Below the pieces are notes generated by a model. The model saw nothing but the letters and a program-made list of their open reading frames with translations. It did no database searches and had not been told where the DNA came from. Positions 23,927-34,907 of a DNA stretch of 64,000 nt are shown here, in pieces. The position numbers and the translations under genes were made by a program. The DNA is taken from positions 248,001-312,000 of the forward strand of contig BLJB01000035.1 in the NCBI GenBank assembly GCA_013423325.1, in the 5' to 3' direction. Within the stretch, counting starts at the first letter, position 1. The number at the start of each line of letters is the position of its first letter. Source of the stretch: Usnea hakonensis. Taxonomy: Eukaryota; Ascomycota; Lecanoromycetes; Lecanorales; Parmeliaceae.

Positions 23927-25911
23927 CTACCGTCTCTTTCTCACCGCCTCCTCATCACCAATGTTGCCTTCATCTCCTGCACTCTGCATCTCCACTCTAG
24001 CTCTCTCGATAACATCCACCCAAATCTCCGGCTTGCGTCTCCTGTCTGCCCCTACAGCTTCAACGTGGGCCCCCCAATCCAATAAGCTCTCCTCGCTCGC
24101 CCACTCACCCATCCCCATCAATCCCACGGGAATGCCTCCCTCATCAGCCTCAACCCCGGCTCTGTCCTCCCCTTCAGCCCCCACAAATCCCGCCGGCACC
24201 GACAAAGCTGGCATGCCTAGAAAGTTTGCCATCCACGCATACTCCATTGTCGACTGCGTTGTGTCTCCATCGCTAATGCCACCCTTCAAATCCACCTCTG
24301 GCTGTCCGATTTGCCAGCCCGCGCATGGCGTTGTGGGCGTCACGATGATCATACCTGGATGATGTTTCCATAGATAAGATAAGTGCTGCATTAGCAGCTG
24401 GCGCAGTTTCTGCGCAAGAATGTAGTCTGTAGACGGCGTGACAGTGCCGAGAGCGATGAGGATCTTGTTTGCTGCGGTGAGATTGTGTGTTGATGGTAGT
24501 GCGGTTGCAGCATCGGAGAGAACAGTCATCGCGTGGGCAGATTGGCCTTCTGGAAGGAAAGGGATACTGATGGAGACTAGGGTGTAATTGTAGGTGGAGA
24601 CAAGGCGTTCGAGAAGAGAGTGGCAGAGGCGCTGGATGGCGGGGGTAGAGCGTGAAAACCAGGACTCAGGGATGCCAAGCAATCTGCCATTGCTGTTCAG
24701 ATTTGGAGATGGCGGAGGAAACGCGAGGGATGGAAGAGGCGGGAAAAGTGAAGAAGTGGAACATGCGGGGTCAGGGGCGCCAATTATGCGGTAACAAGCA
24801 GTGAGGGAGATGACATCAGCAGCTAGAGCCGCGTTCACCGCGCAGCTGTTGGAATGGTTGACGCCTGGTTTATGAGAGAGCCGGCCATGTGAGGGTTTCA
24901 AACCGTACGTCGCACAAAACGCCGATGGCACTCGGATACTTCCACCTCCGTCACCGCCTAGCGCGATGGGAATTAAGCCTGTGCTAACGGCGTAGGCACA
25001 TCCGCTTGAGGAGCCACCAGTGTAATATCCTGAGTTGAAAGGATTTGGGGGCGTGCCGTAGACAGGGTTATTGCCGGAGGTGTCTATTCTTACGATAATA
25101 TGATCAGTGAGAGTGATGCTTACAGCCGGACAGGGATCAATAGACAAAGAGGGTAGGGCAGAAGCACAGCTTCCAAGTCAAAAGAGTCAAAATGGAGCGC
25201 TCAAGATAAAAGCGAACACTCACCTAACCCAAATTCGTTCATTGAGAGTTTCCCAAGATTGATAGCACCAGCCTCTTGCAACTTTACAACGCACCAACTC
25301 GTTATCGACTGACCTTCAGCAGCTATAGGGCTGTAGTCGTTCTTTGAGCCAAGAGAGGTCCGATAGCCATGGACATCGTACTCATCTTTGATACCCACGG
25401 GAATGCCATCCAGAATGCCGATTGGCCGATTAGTCTTGTAACGCAGCGTCGAGGCTTCAGCGGCGAGTAGGATCAGGTCGACTCGACTTTCCCACCATGC
25501 GATTGAGTATTCGCTGGGAGAGGAAATATTTCGACGGATCAAAGGAAGTAGGGCTTTCGCAACAGCCGTTGGTGTTAGCTCGCCGGAGAGATAAAGGGCA
25601 TGATAGTCGACCACAGAGTAGTGTTTCTTTTGAGATAGATTTTCGGAGACAGAAGTGCTCGGACTGGTATGACGATTAATTACAGCATTGACAGGAGCTA
25701 AGCTTTGATCAACGGGGATGACCGCTGGATCGTGCCGGGGCTCATAGTTCTCCAAATGCGACCGAATCTTGCGCAGACTTCCAAATCCGGAATTATGCCA
25801 TATCATTAAGCGAATAAAGCCTATCCACTCCAGCCTGGTGGCGTGAGTTAGCGGGCTATTGCATATACAACAACCATAATAAAGGCAGGGCAACAAACAA
25901 AAAAGCGGCAA
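23927..25911 (-). CDS. Amidase-signature hydrolase
   Basis: Serine hydrolase of the amidase signature family; the substrate is unknown. Exons 25911-25224 and 25083-23927, with a 140-nt intron (GTGAGT donor) that joins NEFGL to DTSGNNPVYGTP. The first exon has GILDGIPVGIKDEYDVHGYRT, whose Lys (in GIKDE) is the expected catalytic Lys; the second has YYTGGSSSGCAYAVSTGLIP and GGDGGGSIRVPSAFCATYGL, giving the cis-Ser and nucleophile Ser. The C-terminal part contains MIIVTPTTPCAGWQIGQPEV. The block FGSLRKIRSHLENYEPRHDP near the N-terminus is typical of fungal amidases; the Met at 25911 or the later Met in RLMIWHNSGF could be the start. Confidence 0.85.
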
Positions 25912-26426
25912 TTACTAAGGTCAAGCCTCTCAAGGCAGGATTATTTTTCTTTTCATTTTTGTATGGAACGTCAGGTCTGGAAGATGTCGGTCATTGGTCT
26001 TGAGGTTTGTTGAGGACCAAGATACTGACCCACGCCTCGCCTCTGGATAGTTGAGATAGCTAATTTTCGGGTCTACCTTGTGAGTGCTCATCTTGGTGCT
26101 GGTCGGTAGGAAATAGTGTCAATCTTGTCGAGGATGATTTGCGCGTTCGACAGTGAGGTGGTAGTCCGGCTCGTCCGGAAGTCTTCTAATACTAGAAGCC
26201 CTAGTCCTACTAGGGCCTAGCGTGCCCTTACCTCCGAGTAAAGTATCTGAACATAGAACTTCTTCAGTTTTAATGTTTTATTACTACACCTACTTGATAT
26301 CTCAGTACTGGTCCTAACAATCTTCGAGATTGTCTCCCCCTAGGCTTAATATCTTCATCATCCACGACTACTGGGATTTGGTTGCTGTTGCTATACTACC
26401 TCCTGTCTTCAGCCTCGGCTACAGAT
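25912..26426. other. Intergenic boundary region
   Basis: Between the amidase gene and the first accessory gene, which diverge here. It contains a small palindrome-like CTAGTCCTACTAGGGCCTAG near 26,200. No coding frame is supported. The shift from housekeeping to accessory genes happens here. Confidence 0.45.
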
Positions 26427-27405
26427 ATGGCCGCCTCAATAGATACGCTCCCTCATGTCTTTGACACCGCCAAGGCTAGATTTCCCAAATCTATCGGGCC
26501 CGATAGCTGGTACCTCGTTGCGGTAAAGACGACTCCTCTCCGTAGCTTTCCTCTCTTTGACTTTTGACATAGTCTCGCTGACGAACAGTCCCTCAGGCAT
26601 CTGCTCTCATCACAAACTCGCCACCCTCAAACTTCGGCCAAATTTGGATCTATCTAACACATCAACCAGAATATCAAAATCCAGACGAGCGACGAGCTCT
26701 GAACAAACGGTTACGTGAGTTTTTGATGAAACAATGGGTCACTATTGGTGTGCCTAAGATTGCTATTGCTGCATTCGCTTTGATCAAGGAAGAAAAACCG
26801 GGGGATGCAGACTTGAGATTTTCGAAGTATGTAATATCCAAATCTCAGCCGGACACACAGCAGGAAGGATATGTTGACCATTTGTATGCTCAAATCTTAT
26901 GACGCGGTCTTCTGACAAGATCGTACGTAGAGCCCATGCTGCTATCACTCCCGTCAATCGCGAACGAGGCGTTCAATTCCTTAGTCATCTCTACACTGAA
27001 GACCAAATGAGAGCCATGTGGAGCAGTTGGGGTGGGGATTTTGAATGGCTAACTAAGGACATTGTATATGGCATGTTCTATGGCGATGACACCATTTTGG
27101 GGAACCTTGATACAGAGCTGATTACCTACACGGCTATTGTATCTCTTGGACTAGGAGTGACGGTGCCTAACCATCTACGAGGGTTGTTGGGCATGGGATT
27201 GAGCGTAGAAGAGATTGAGGGTGTCACAGAGTGCGGAAGGGTTGTTGCGGAATGGTCGGGTATCTCACACTTGGATCGATCCCATTGCTCAAAGACAATA
27301 TTACTGATACAAGAACCTGCTATAGGAGTCGATACGAGTCGTTGGCCCGATGTAAAGGGGATTGTGGCCGAGGTACAGAGGCGAGAGCAAATTACGTTTG
27401 AATAG
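26427..27405 (+). CDS. Carboxymuconolactone decarboxylase-fold protein
   Basis: A 266-residue protein from three exons: 26427-26522, 26597-26826 and 26931-27405, in phase, with a GTATGT donor and TCTGAC branch point in the second intron. The order matches fungal AhpD-like/CMD proteins: ITNSPPSNFGQIWIYLTHQP, NKRLREFLMKQWVTIGVPKI, ERGVQFLSHLYTED, LITYTAIVSLGLGVTVPNHL and GLSVEEIEGVTECGRVVAEW. The catalytic Cys pair (CxxC) of true alkylhydroperoxidase D is absent from the helix LITYTAIVSLGLG, so it may not be a peroxidase. It lies 55 bp from the dead PKS and may have belonged to the same pathway. An in-frame Met at 26382 would add a hydrophobic stretch. Confidence 0.7.
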
Positions 27406-27459
27406 AGACAGAATCTAGAGCTTTGAGAAGGAGGGATAAAATCTAAGCATTCTATCTAG

Positions 27460-29560
27460 ATGGCTCCCAAAAGGCCATGTGCGGTTTCGGACTTGTCATT
27501 CGTCTCATCTACCTTCTCATTCCTAATTGTCCTTGGTACCACTTGTCCAATTGTCAGAGTATTGTCGTACTATTTGCGAAGATTGTCCTTCTATGATCGT
27601 TCCTCAGGGGAGATTCAGAAGCACTTGCAGTTCTTGGCGTACAGAATAAATCTGGCTGGTACGTTGTTCCATAGCTACTACAGCGAAGTGCTTACTCAGG
27701 AAGGGATTCTGTCTCCGGACGGCTCATGTAAAACTTTTGATGCAGCGGCGGATGGCTTTGTGCGTGCAGAAGCTATAAACTCTATCTATGTTAAGAAGCT
27801 AAGCGATGCCCTCAGGGATGGCAATCCATTAAGGGCTATCATTCGGAACTCTGGAACAAACAGCGATGGCAGGAGTCAAGGCTTGATGACCCCTAGTAGT
27901 GAAACCTACGAAGCTCTAATCGAAAGGTATATACGCTGACAGTGTTTTGGCACCCTCGGAGACTGGCTACGTTGAAGTAAGGGTTCCAGCTGGGCATTCT
28001 CGTTACAATAGTCACGGCTTTCTGACCAGTGTTCCTAGTGTCATGGTACGGGTACGCCTCCAGGGGATCCTGTGGAGACAGAAGCTGTTGGCAAGATATT
28101 TGGTGAGAAAGGGGTTTACATTGGCTCAGTATGTAAGAAGATAGCGAAAGGTGCCAAGCACGTTAACAAAACTCGGGTCAAACCCAACGTGGGCCACTCT
28201 GAGGGTGCATCAGGTATAACCAGCCTCATCAAAGTCATATTCTCTCTACAACATGGAACTATCCCTCCCAACATCAAGTTCAGAACTCCAAACCCAAAAA
28301 GTAAGCCACTGAGTACCTCTATTTGACCATGTCTAAGGAAGCAAGTTCCTTCTAGAGAAAACCGTCTCGGGGTTGCCGCAAGATCGCTGTAAAGGAGCAA
28401 GTGTAAATTCATTCGGAATTGGAGGAAGCAACGCCCACGTAAGTACTTCTACCAACATATCATGAAATTAGATGAGCTCATTAACACCACGATAGATAAT
28501 TCTAGAATCACCTGATTCTTATATCCGAGTTCAAAAAGAGGTACCAAATATCGACGTGGCAAACAGTCTTACCCAATTACTTGTCTTTTCCGCAAACACT
28601 CAGGAGTCTCTATGTCAGCAGTTTATCAACAATACAAGGTACCTCGAGCAATATCCTGATCGGGTGTTTGATATGGCTTACACCTTGAATCAACGGCGAG
28701 AGTATCATGCGTATAGAACTTTCTGCACTGTCGGAAACCACGGAGCTATGGGAGAGGCAGCGACAATAGCAAAAATCGCAAGTACAGTACCAAATCTTTT
28801 CATGGTTCTCAGTGGCCAAGGCGCTCAGTGGCCCACCATGGGCAAAGAGCTTCTACTCACAAACTTGAAATTTCGACGTGATATTGGAGCAGTGGATAGC
28901 ATACTGCAGAGCTTACAACATTCTCCAACTTGGCATATCGAAGGCGAAAGCTGTCTCTCGCCAATAACGCATACTTCCATCCTCTGATAATGCTGTTTGA
29001 AATCCTTGTAGTACTCTTGTTTGCCTCATTGGATGCTTGCTAATCGTTGCAGACGAGCTGTTAAGAATCGAATCAACCGAGATCCACCACGCAGGGCTGG
29101 CCCAGCCATTGTGTACCGCTATTCAGATAGCTCTTATCAATGTATTCCGCAGATCTGGCATCCGGCCAAAGGCTGTCATTGGCCATTCCAGCGGTGAGAT
29201 AGCTGCGGCTTATGCAGCTCGTGCCATCTCATTCCATAAAGCTGTAATAGCATCTTACTACAGAGGCTAGATCACCAAAGGCTCGTCCTCAGACGGAGGC
29301 ATGGTAGCAGTCGGTCTCGCGCAGATTTAGCGTCAACATACTTGAAAGACGGTGGAGTAATCGCTTGCCAAAACAGTCATATGAGTGTGACTCTATCCGG
29401 AAATATGAAAAAGATTGGAAAAGTGGTAGAAATAATCAAGGAAAGAGAGCCTGATATACTAATTCGGAAAATGAAGGTAGACATGGCATGCCATTCTTGT
29501 ATGTGGCTGGCTCTACTCTGCACATAATTGCTGATAGCCTTTGCCAAGCCGCTAGTCCTG
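27460..29560 (+). pseudogene. Relic of a type I polyketide synthase (KS-AT only)
   Basis: Broken fragment of an iterative, probably reducing, type I PKS. Recognisable pieces in order: the middle of the ketosynthase (GILSPDGSCKTFDAAADGF), its HGTGTPPGDPVE and NVGHSEGASG His motifs, the KS end ASVNSFGIGGSNAH, then the acyltransferase start VLSGQGAQWPTMGKELL and its active-site block VIGHSSGEIAAAYAA, then SVTLSGNMKK and KVDMACHS. The KS active-site Cys region cannot be found. Breaks: a one-base shift near 27,930; in-frame TAG codons at 29268-29270 and 29328-29330, both of CAG-to-TAG type; and another shift just after. A plausible intron remains at 27977-28038. DH, ER, KR and ACP domains are missing altogether. 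It cannot make a polyketide as it stands. Confidence 0.85.
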
Positions 29561-30162
29561 AAAATGGAAGCGTTAAAGAAATGCCGTGGAGGAAACGGCT
29601 AGGGTACGTACGTTGGTAATACAGGAGCGTAATAGAGGGTGACGTCGCGCGGATATTGCGTTGCGTCCCGAGAATGTGGACAATGAGCGGTCATAGATCA
29701 TAGTTGGATGAAAGAGGGCCATGTGACACAGTTGATGAATAAAAGAGGGTAAACAAAAGAAGGGAGTAGGATTACCGTCCCATAAAAAAGTAAAGTACCT
29801 TAATTGGTGGTTTCCATGGTAAAGTATAGTATGGTACGTACCTGCGCTAAGGTAAAGACAGGGTATTTTTCAATCTTGGGCCAGATGAAGGCCTGTGTAA
29901 CCATTTTCAAGAGGTATATCTTGACAAGAACAAAGCCGTTTTTTTGATCATCACTACCGAGGGGATCTTACTTGCTTTCTAGGATCAACGGCATGAATAA
30001 GTGTTGAAATATGATTATCTGATCCATTTTCTATGAAGAAAGTGCTACCTACCTACCTAAATACCCCTGTGCCAAGACCAATGGCCATGTGACATCCATG
30101 TGTTGAGAGAGTGGTGCATCATTTCCAACAATAAGTCCTGGAGCATTCTTCCCTCTTCAATC
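29561..30162. other. Intergenic region, end of PKS decay
   Basis: No PKS domain is recognisable beyond about 29,560. The stretch is AT-rich, with CTACCTACCTAAATACCCC near 30,046. It presumably carries the P450 promoter at its right edge. Confidence 0.45.
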
Positions 30163-32064
30163 ATGGCCATCAATATCTTCTCTTTACTCGCAACAGCGGC
30201 TACCACCCTAGTCTGTTGTCTCTCCTGGACAATCATCTACCGCCTTCATATCAGCCCCATTTCCAAATTCCCTGGGCCTAGACTGGCCGCGCTGACCTTC
30301 TGGTTCGTGAATTTTTCTCTTTCTTCTTTGCTCTTTTACACCTGGACGTACTAGATCTCTACCCACCATCGACTACCTTGATGCACACTGACGATGTACA
30401 TTGTGCCCAAGGTACGAATTTTACTACGACGTTATTCTTCGTGGCCAGTATACATTTCATATTCGGACCCTACACGCTAAATACGGCCCCATCATTCGTA
30501 TCAACCCATACGAGCTGCACATATCAGATCCGGACTACTACGATGAACTATACGCATCTAGTGCCAGTGGCGAAAAGCGCGACAAGTGGGAGTGGTATAC
30601 CAAACAGTTTGGCACCCCAGAAGCCATGTTTTCAACCATCGGTAAATACCCTCGCTCGTTATACCTAGGAGAGTGCAGACATCATTCTACTATTGGCTTC
30701 TGTACCCCTCAACTGCGTCTGAGAACCTAAGTCGTACTTGGACCAAAAAGTACTAACAGTAGATGCTACATCCAGGACATGATCAACACAAAGCCAGGAG
30801 AGCCGCTTTGAATCGCTTCTTCTCCACGGCGAGTGTCAGGCGATTACAACCGATCATTGCGGAAAGAGTACAAACCCTGATCGAGAGACTCCGAGGTTTC
30901 AAAGACGTAAATAGTGATGCCGGCGTCATCAAGGCGGACTATGCATTTGCTGCCTTCACCAACGGTAAGCTTTGATCATGGACTTTTCTCAGAGTCTGAC
31001 CATCAGCCTATACTCCTCCAGATTATACCCGCTGACAAGTCTTGCCAGACGTCGTCATGCAATACTCCTACAGTCTTTCAGACCACCGACTCGAACAAGA
31101 AGATTTCGGCCCCGAATACCACGACGCAGCCTTGGCAGCCGGCATAAATGCAGGACTTGTTAAACAGATGATCTGGATACTCCGCCTCATGCAAAGTCTC
31201 CCGGAGTGGTTAGCGATGCTCTTATCGCCTAGTATTGATTCAGTACTCCGTGTCCAGCGGCAAGCTGAGCAGCAAATTATTCAAATAAAGGCTCAACCTC
31301 GTTCAACATATTCCGATCTGTCCCACCCTACTCTCTTTCACGAAATCCTTCAATCAAATCTCCCGGAATCCGACAAAAGCGTCAATCGTCTCAAAGAGGA
31401 AGCTAGTATTGTCGTTGGTGCCGGTACCTTGACGACATCCTGGGCGCTCTCAGTGGCCACCTATCACCTGCTTGCCTCGCCTCGCGTTCTTCGAAAACTA
31501 AAGACAGAACTAATGTCGGCCATTCGTGCCTCGGATGATCCCAACATCCCACTTTCTGTCCTCGACGGTCTCCCATATCTAGCAGCCGTCATTCAAGAAG
31601 CTCTTCGGCTGAGCTATGGTGTAGCTTCGCGCCTACAGCGGATCTCCACTGACAAAGCTATAACTTTCCATGATCGTACTTGCAACAAAGACTGGATCAT
31701 CCCACCCAACACGCCCGTCGGAATGACCAGCGTTTTGATCCATCAAGATGAGTCCATATTCGGTGATGCACACTCATTCGTGCCTGAGCGTTGGATTGAC
31801 AACCCACGGTTGGATCGGTATCTCGTATCATTTTCAAAGGGGAGCAGGCAGTGTTTGGGGATGAACTTGGCATACGCAGAGATGAAGATTTGCTTGGCTG
31901 CTATCTTTCGGAGGTTCGGTTCGGAATCAGTGAGGATGGAAGGAGATGAGGGTGTCCTGGAATTATTTGAGACAGGAGTGGAGGATGTGGAGGTTTTGAG
32001 GGATGCGTTTGTGCCCTTGGCTAAAGAGGGGTCGTTGGGGGTGAGGATCAGGGTTAGGAGCTGA
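30163..32064 (+). CDS. Cytochrome P450 monooxygenase, membrane-anchored
   Basis: Intact 524-residue P450 from four exons: 30163-30302, 30412-30641, 30776-30964 and 31049-32064. The phases close perfectly. An N-terminal membrane anchor (about residues 5-25) is followed by the KFPGPRLAALTFW hinge. RGQYTFHIRTLHAKYGPIIR and INPYELHISDPDYYDELYAS match the trichodiene-oxygenase-like (Tri4/CYP58-type) fungal group. The I-helix carries GAGTLTTSW, the K-helix ExxR is EALR, then PERW, and the heme loop is FSKGSRQCLG with Cys about 455. The substrate is unknown; the setting suggests oxidation of the local metabolite. Unlike its neighbours it shows no break, which argues that it is still under selection. 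Confidence 0.9.
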
Positions 32065-33083
32065 GTGGGAGAGGTGGAGCGAGTTGTTGCTAGTAGGCAT
32101 GCGGGAGATGAGACTTACTCTGATAGTATCAGCGGCAGAATTGCCTCGCCTCGCCCTGCCCTAACGGAACGAAAGTTCGTACATGATAGTAACAATTTCT
32201 TCTAGATAGGCGTGTGGACTAAAATGGCTCAGGTAATTCACCAAGCTGGTGTGAGAGAGAATTTGGAGTCCAACAGTGACGGAATGGCAGACGGAGAATG
32301 GTTCGAGGGTCCGTTTTACAGTGTAACAAATAGTGATTGTCCTCTACGGCTATTGGCTCACTATGGATTGATATCGACACTTGCGAGGTGGAAGACGGAC
32401 TCCACGGAGTCCTATGGAGCGCATACATGTGTCGACTCGGCATTCCTGATGGTAGTATTCTGCATAATTCTACACCCCTTTTTCATACATTACAGAAGAT
32501 TTTCATTACAGAAATATTTTCTTGCTTGCCGTTGATTACAGACCAAGCCCGTGCAGCCACCCGTGCAGCCTGCCGGGCATCTCCGCGCTGATCCGCATCC
32601 TATTGGGGCTCTATATGGAAAGCGCCGTCCCGTAGCTGGCAAAGATAAGGTAATTCTCGAACCACGTGCCTTGCTTACAGTACTTGCTTGTCGCACACTC
32701 GCAATAATCAATAATGGTAGACTTGCAGGTTCCTCGGATTTTCGACGTTGGATCCGCAGACTTTACGTGTACTTTCTTTGACAGAGGGTGTGACCGGATG
32801 ATACCGACTACTGAAGGAATTTGCAAACAATGCCATCATGAAGTGCTTTGAAGTGTTCTCGGCATATTTGGTGGGGTGTGATCGGTATTGAGGCCGAACA
32901 TCTTCGACTGCAGGAGATAGCTTACCGGAACCCGGCTCACTAGATAGGATCCCCGGTTTACCGAATTCCGTAAAGGGAAGTAGGTACGTAGGTAAACGTA
33001 GGGTACCTTTCGTGGACTTCAATTAGAGGCACCTTTTCCCTCAGAGCTTTGGCCTACCATGCAACTTTATCCAACTTTTCAAC
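32065..33083. other. Intergenic region, no gene seen
   Basis: About 1 kb after the P450. Only short frames occur (for example 32212-32535), without motif or splice support. GTAGGTACGTAGGTAAACG lies near 32,980. Confidence 0.45.
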
Positions 33084-33916
33084 ATGAGTCAGTCAACCGC
33101 TCACGTCCATCTCGTGGGCAGTGTACCTTTTGAATCTGCAGAGGTTTTCATCAATTCTACTCAAGTCCTACCGGGCAGGCTACTCAGAATTACCGATGGC
33201 GAAACGTGTCCTCGACACGTTTTCATAATGTGGCATTCTTTTGTCTTTCCATCTCAAGTACTCAGCCCAATCCATAGAAATGGGAAGCCTCTGGAGAGCA
33301 CAGACTTCCAATGCACATTGGACCACACCAAACCTACCAAGTACCACGAGATGGCAGTTGAATCTTACCGGACCTTCTGCAGCTGAGAGGTCAAGGTATT
33401 ATCTCTCAAGGGGTACGCTTCGAGATTGCGGTCCCCACCCCAACCAATACAATTATGAATCACGTTGATTATGCCTATCGCGAGCGAGTAGAGCCTCTTT
33501 ATGAGGAGCGGCTCACGCAAGACCTACAAAGTCTGCAAGAAGCTATTCCGGCCCAGGATTTGGCCATCCAAATTGACGCCGCAGTGGAGTTCGCTTACCT
33601 CGAATATGAGGGGAGAAGGCTTCAGAACTTGAAGCGTATCATGAAATATCTCGTCGAGCATAATGCCCTTGCCACTCAGAGCGGGACCCAGGACAAGAAA
33701 CTCGAGGCGGGCACGGAATTAGCTCTAGAAAGCTATTGGGAGGGTACTTATACGTATAGCTCTTCAAAAACAGATGACGTAGATTCTACAACACTGTCAA
33801 TACAATTCGACCCCAATTCCACAGACTCCAAGTATCCGTTTTGGAAATGCAATGACTGTGATGAGGTCGGACCCTTTGAGGTACTGGGCCACCTCCTCAC
33901 CAATAACACCATCTGA
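33084..33916 (+). pseudogene. UROD/MetE-like protein gene, frameshifted
   Basis: The N-terminus reads HVHLVGSVPFESAEVFINST and LLRITDGETCPRHVF, the start pattern of a fungal family with a methionine-synthase/uroporphyrinogen-decarboxylase-like barrel (family knowledge; function unproven). The frame closes with a TGA just after YRTFC near 33,385, and the homologous continuation (GVRFEIAVPTPTN and then NHVDYAYRERVEPLYEERL) goes on in the next frame, as expected from loss of one base at about 33,380. After QDLAIQIDAAVEFAYLEYEG the similarity fades and the last 80 codons look unrelated, so the C-terminal half is lost or decayed. An intron could not repair this, as no splice signals fit. Confidence 0.6.
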
Positions 33917-34907
33917 TTCTTAAAGTTCTATAAGTCTGTGGCATGGTTGTATCTTAGGGTCTTCGACGCTGATATGATGATCATTCGAGGCACTTGGGAG
34001 AGCAGCATGACGATGCGTCATGGGTCCTTCGAGTTGAAGAAGATGGAGGTCTAGACCTCACATCAGTATGTTAGCTTGTCCCTTTGATCTCCCAGGATCT
34101 ATAGCTCACCTGAGCTCAAGTAGCAATATCTTCCAAAAGGTAGCGTCACGGGCGAAAAAGTATGCAGGCCTCAGCTCAGAAATCTTTCGCCTTCCATCTA
34201 ATACTACAAGCGTGCTGGTTGAGACAGATGATCAAGAGATCTCTCGATGTAATGCGAAATGAATGGAAATCACCAATTTTGGAGGTGCTTCAGAGTGATA
34301 AGACTGGTGATCTCACCAAAGCTAATGGTAGGTATTCCTTATGTATCTAAATTACCTTATTGCGATTGGAATCGATAGCAACACCGCCACAGAGTAAAGA
34401 GAAGCTTTTGAGTTTTGTGTCATGCACTGTACAACTATGTTGAGGTACTCTCTGGCTCTATGTGTCGATTAGTCTTCTGAGTATCTCAATCCTCGATACA
34501 TGCACGGGCCTCTTATCCAATTGAGTTTCTGGAATTTGACTTTCAATATCTGCTTTTGGCCTTTCTCTGGTCAATGCATAAGAGCTCCAAGGTACTTGAA
34601 TCTATCAGAGAACTGTTAGATCGAGACAGCCCGCAAAGTTTTTGACTAATCTAAGGACTATAGAAGATGACGCTCCAGAGTGTTGTCGGCTACTTTCAAC
34701 ATTCCGCCTCTCCGGTCTTGTAGCCTGAGCTTCCTGATATACTTGGGAAGTAAAACAGGTCTTATTGCCATTTTTTCTCCGAAAAAACCGTGCTGTAACT
34801 CCGGTCCTCGTCTCAAAAGAGACTTGCTGACTCGGAAGTCTTCATTCGCGGGAGCCGTGGCTCTCCTGTCTTCTCCTATCAAATTTTCTGAAGTCCGCAG
34901 AACCCTC
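33917..34907. other. Intergenic region, no gene seen
   Basis: Only short frames occur. A peptide-like stretch near 33,960-34,055 (FDADMMIIRGTWESS) might be a gene remnant but matches nothing I recognise. Confidence 0.4.
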
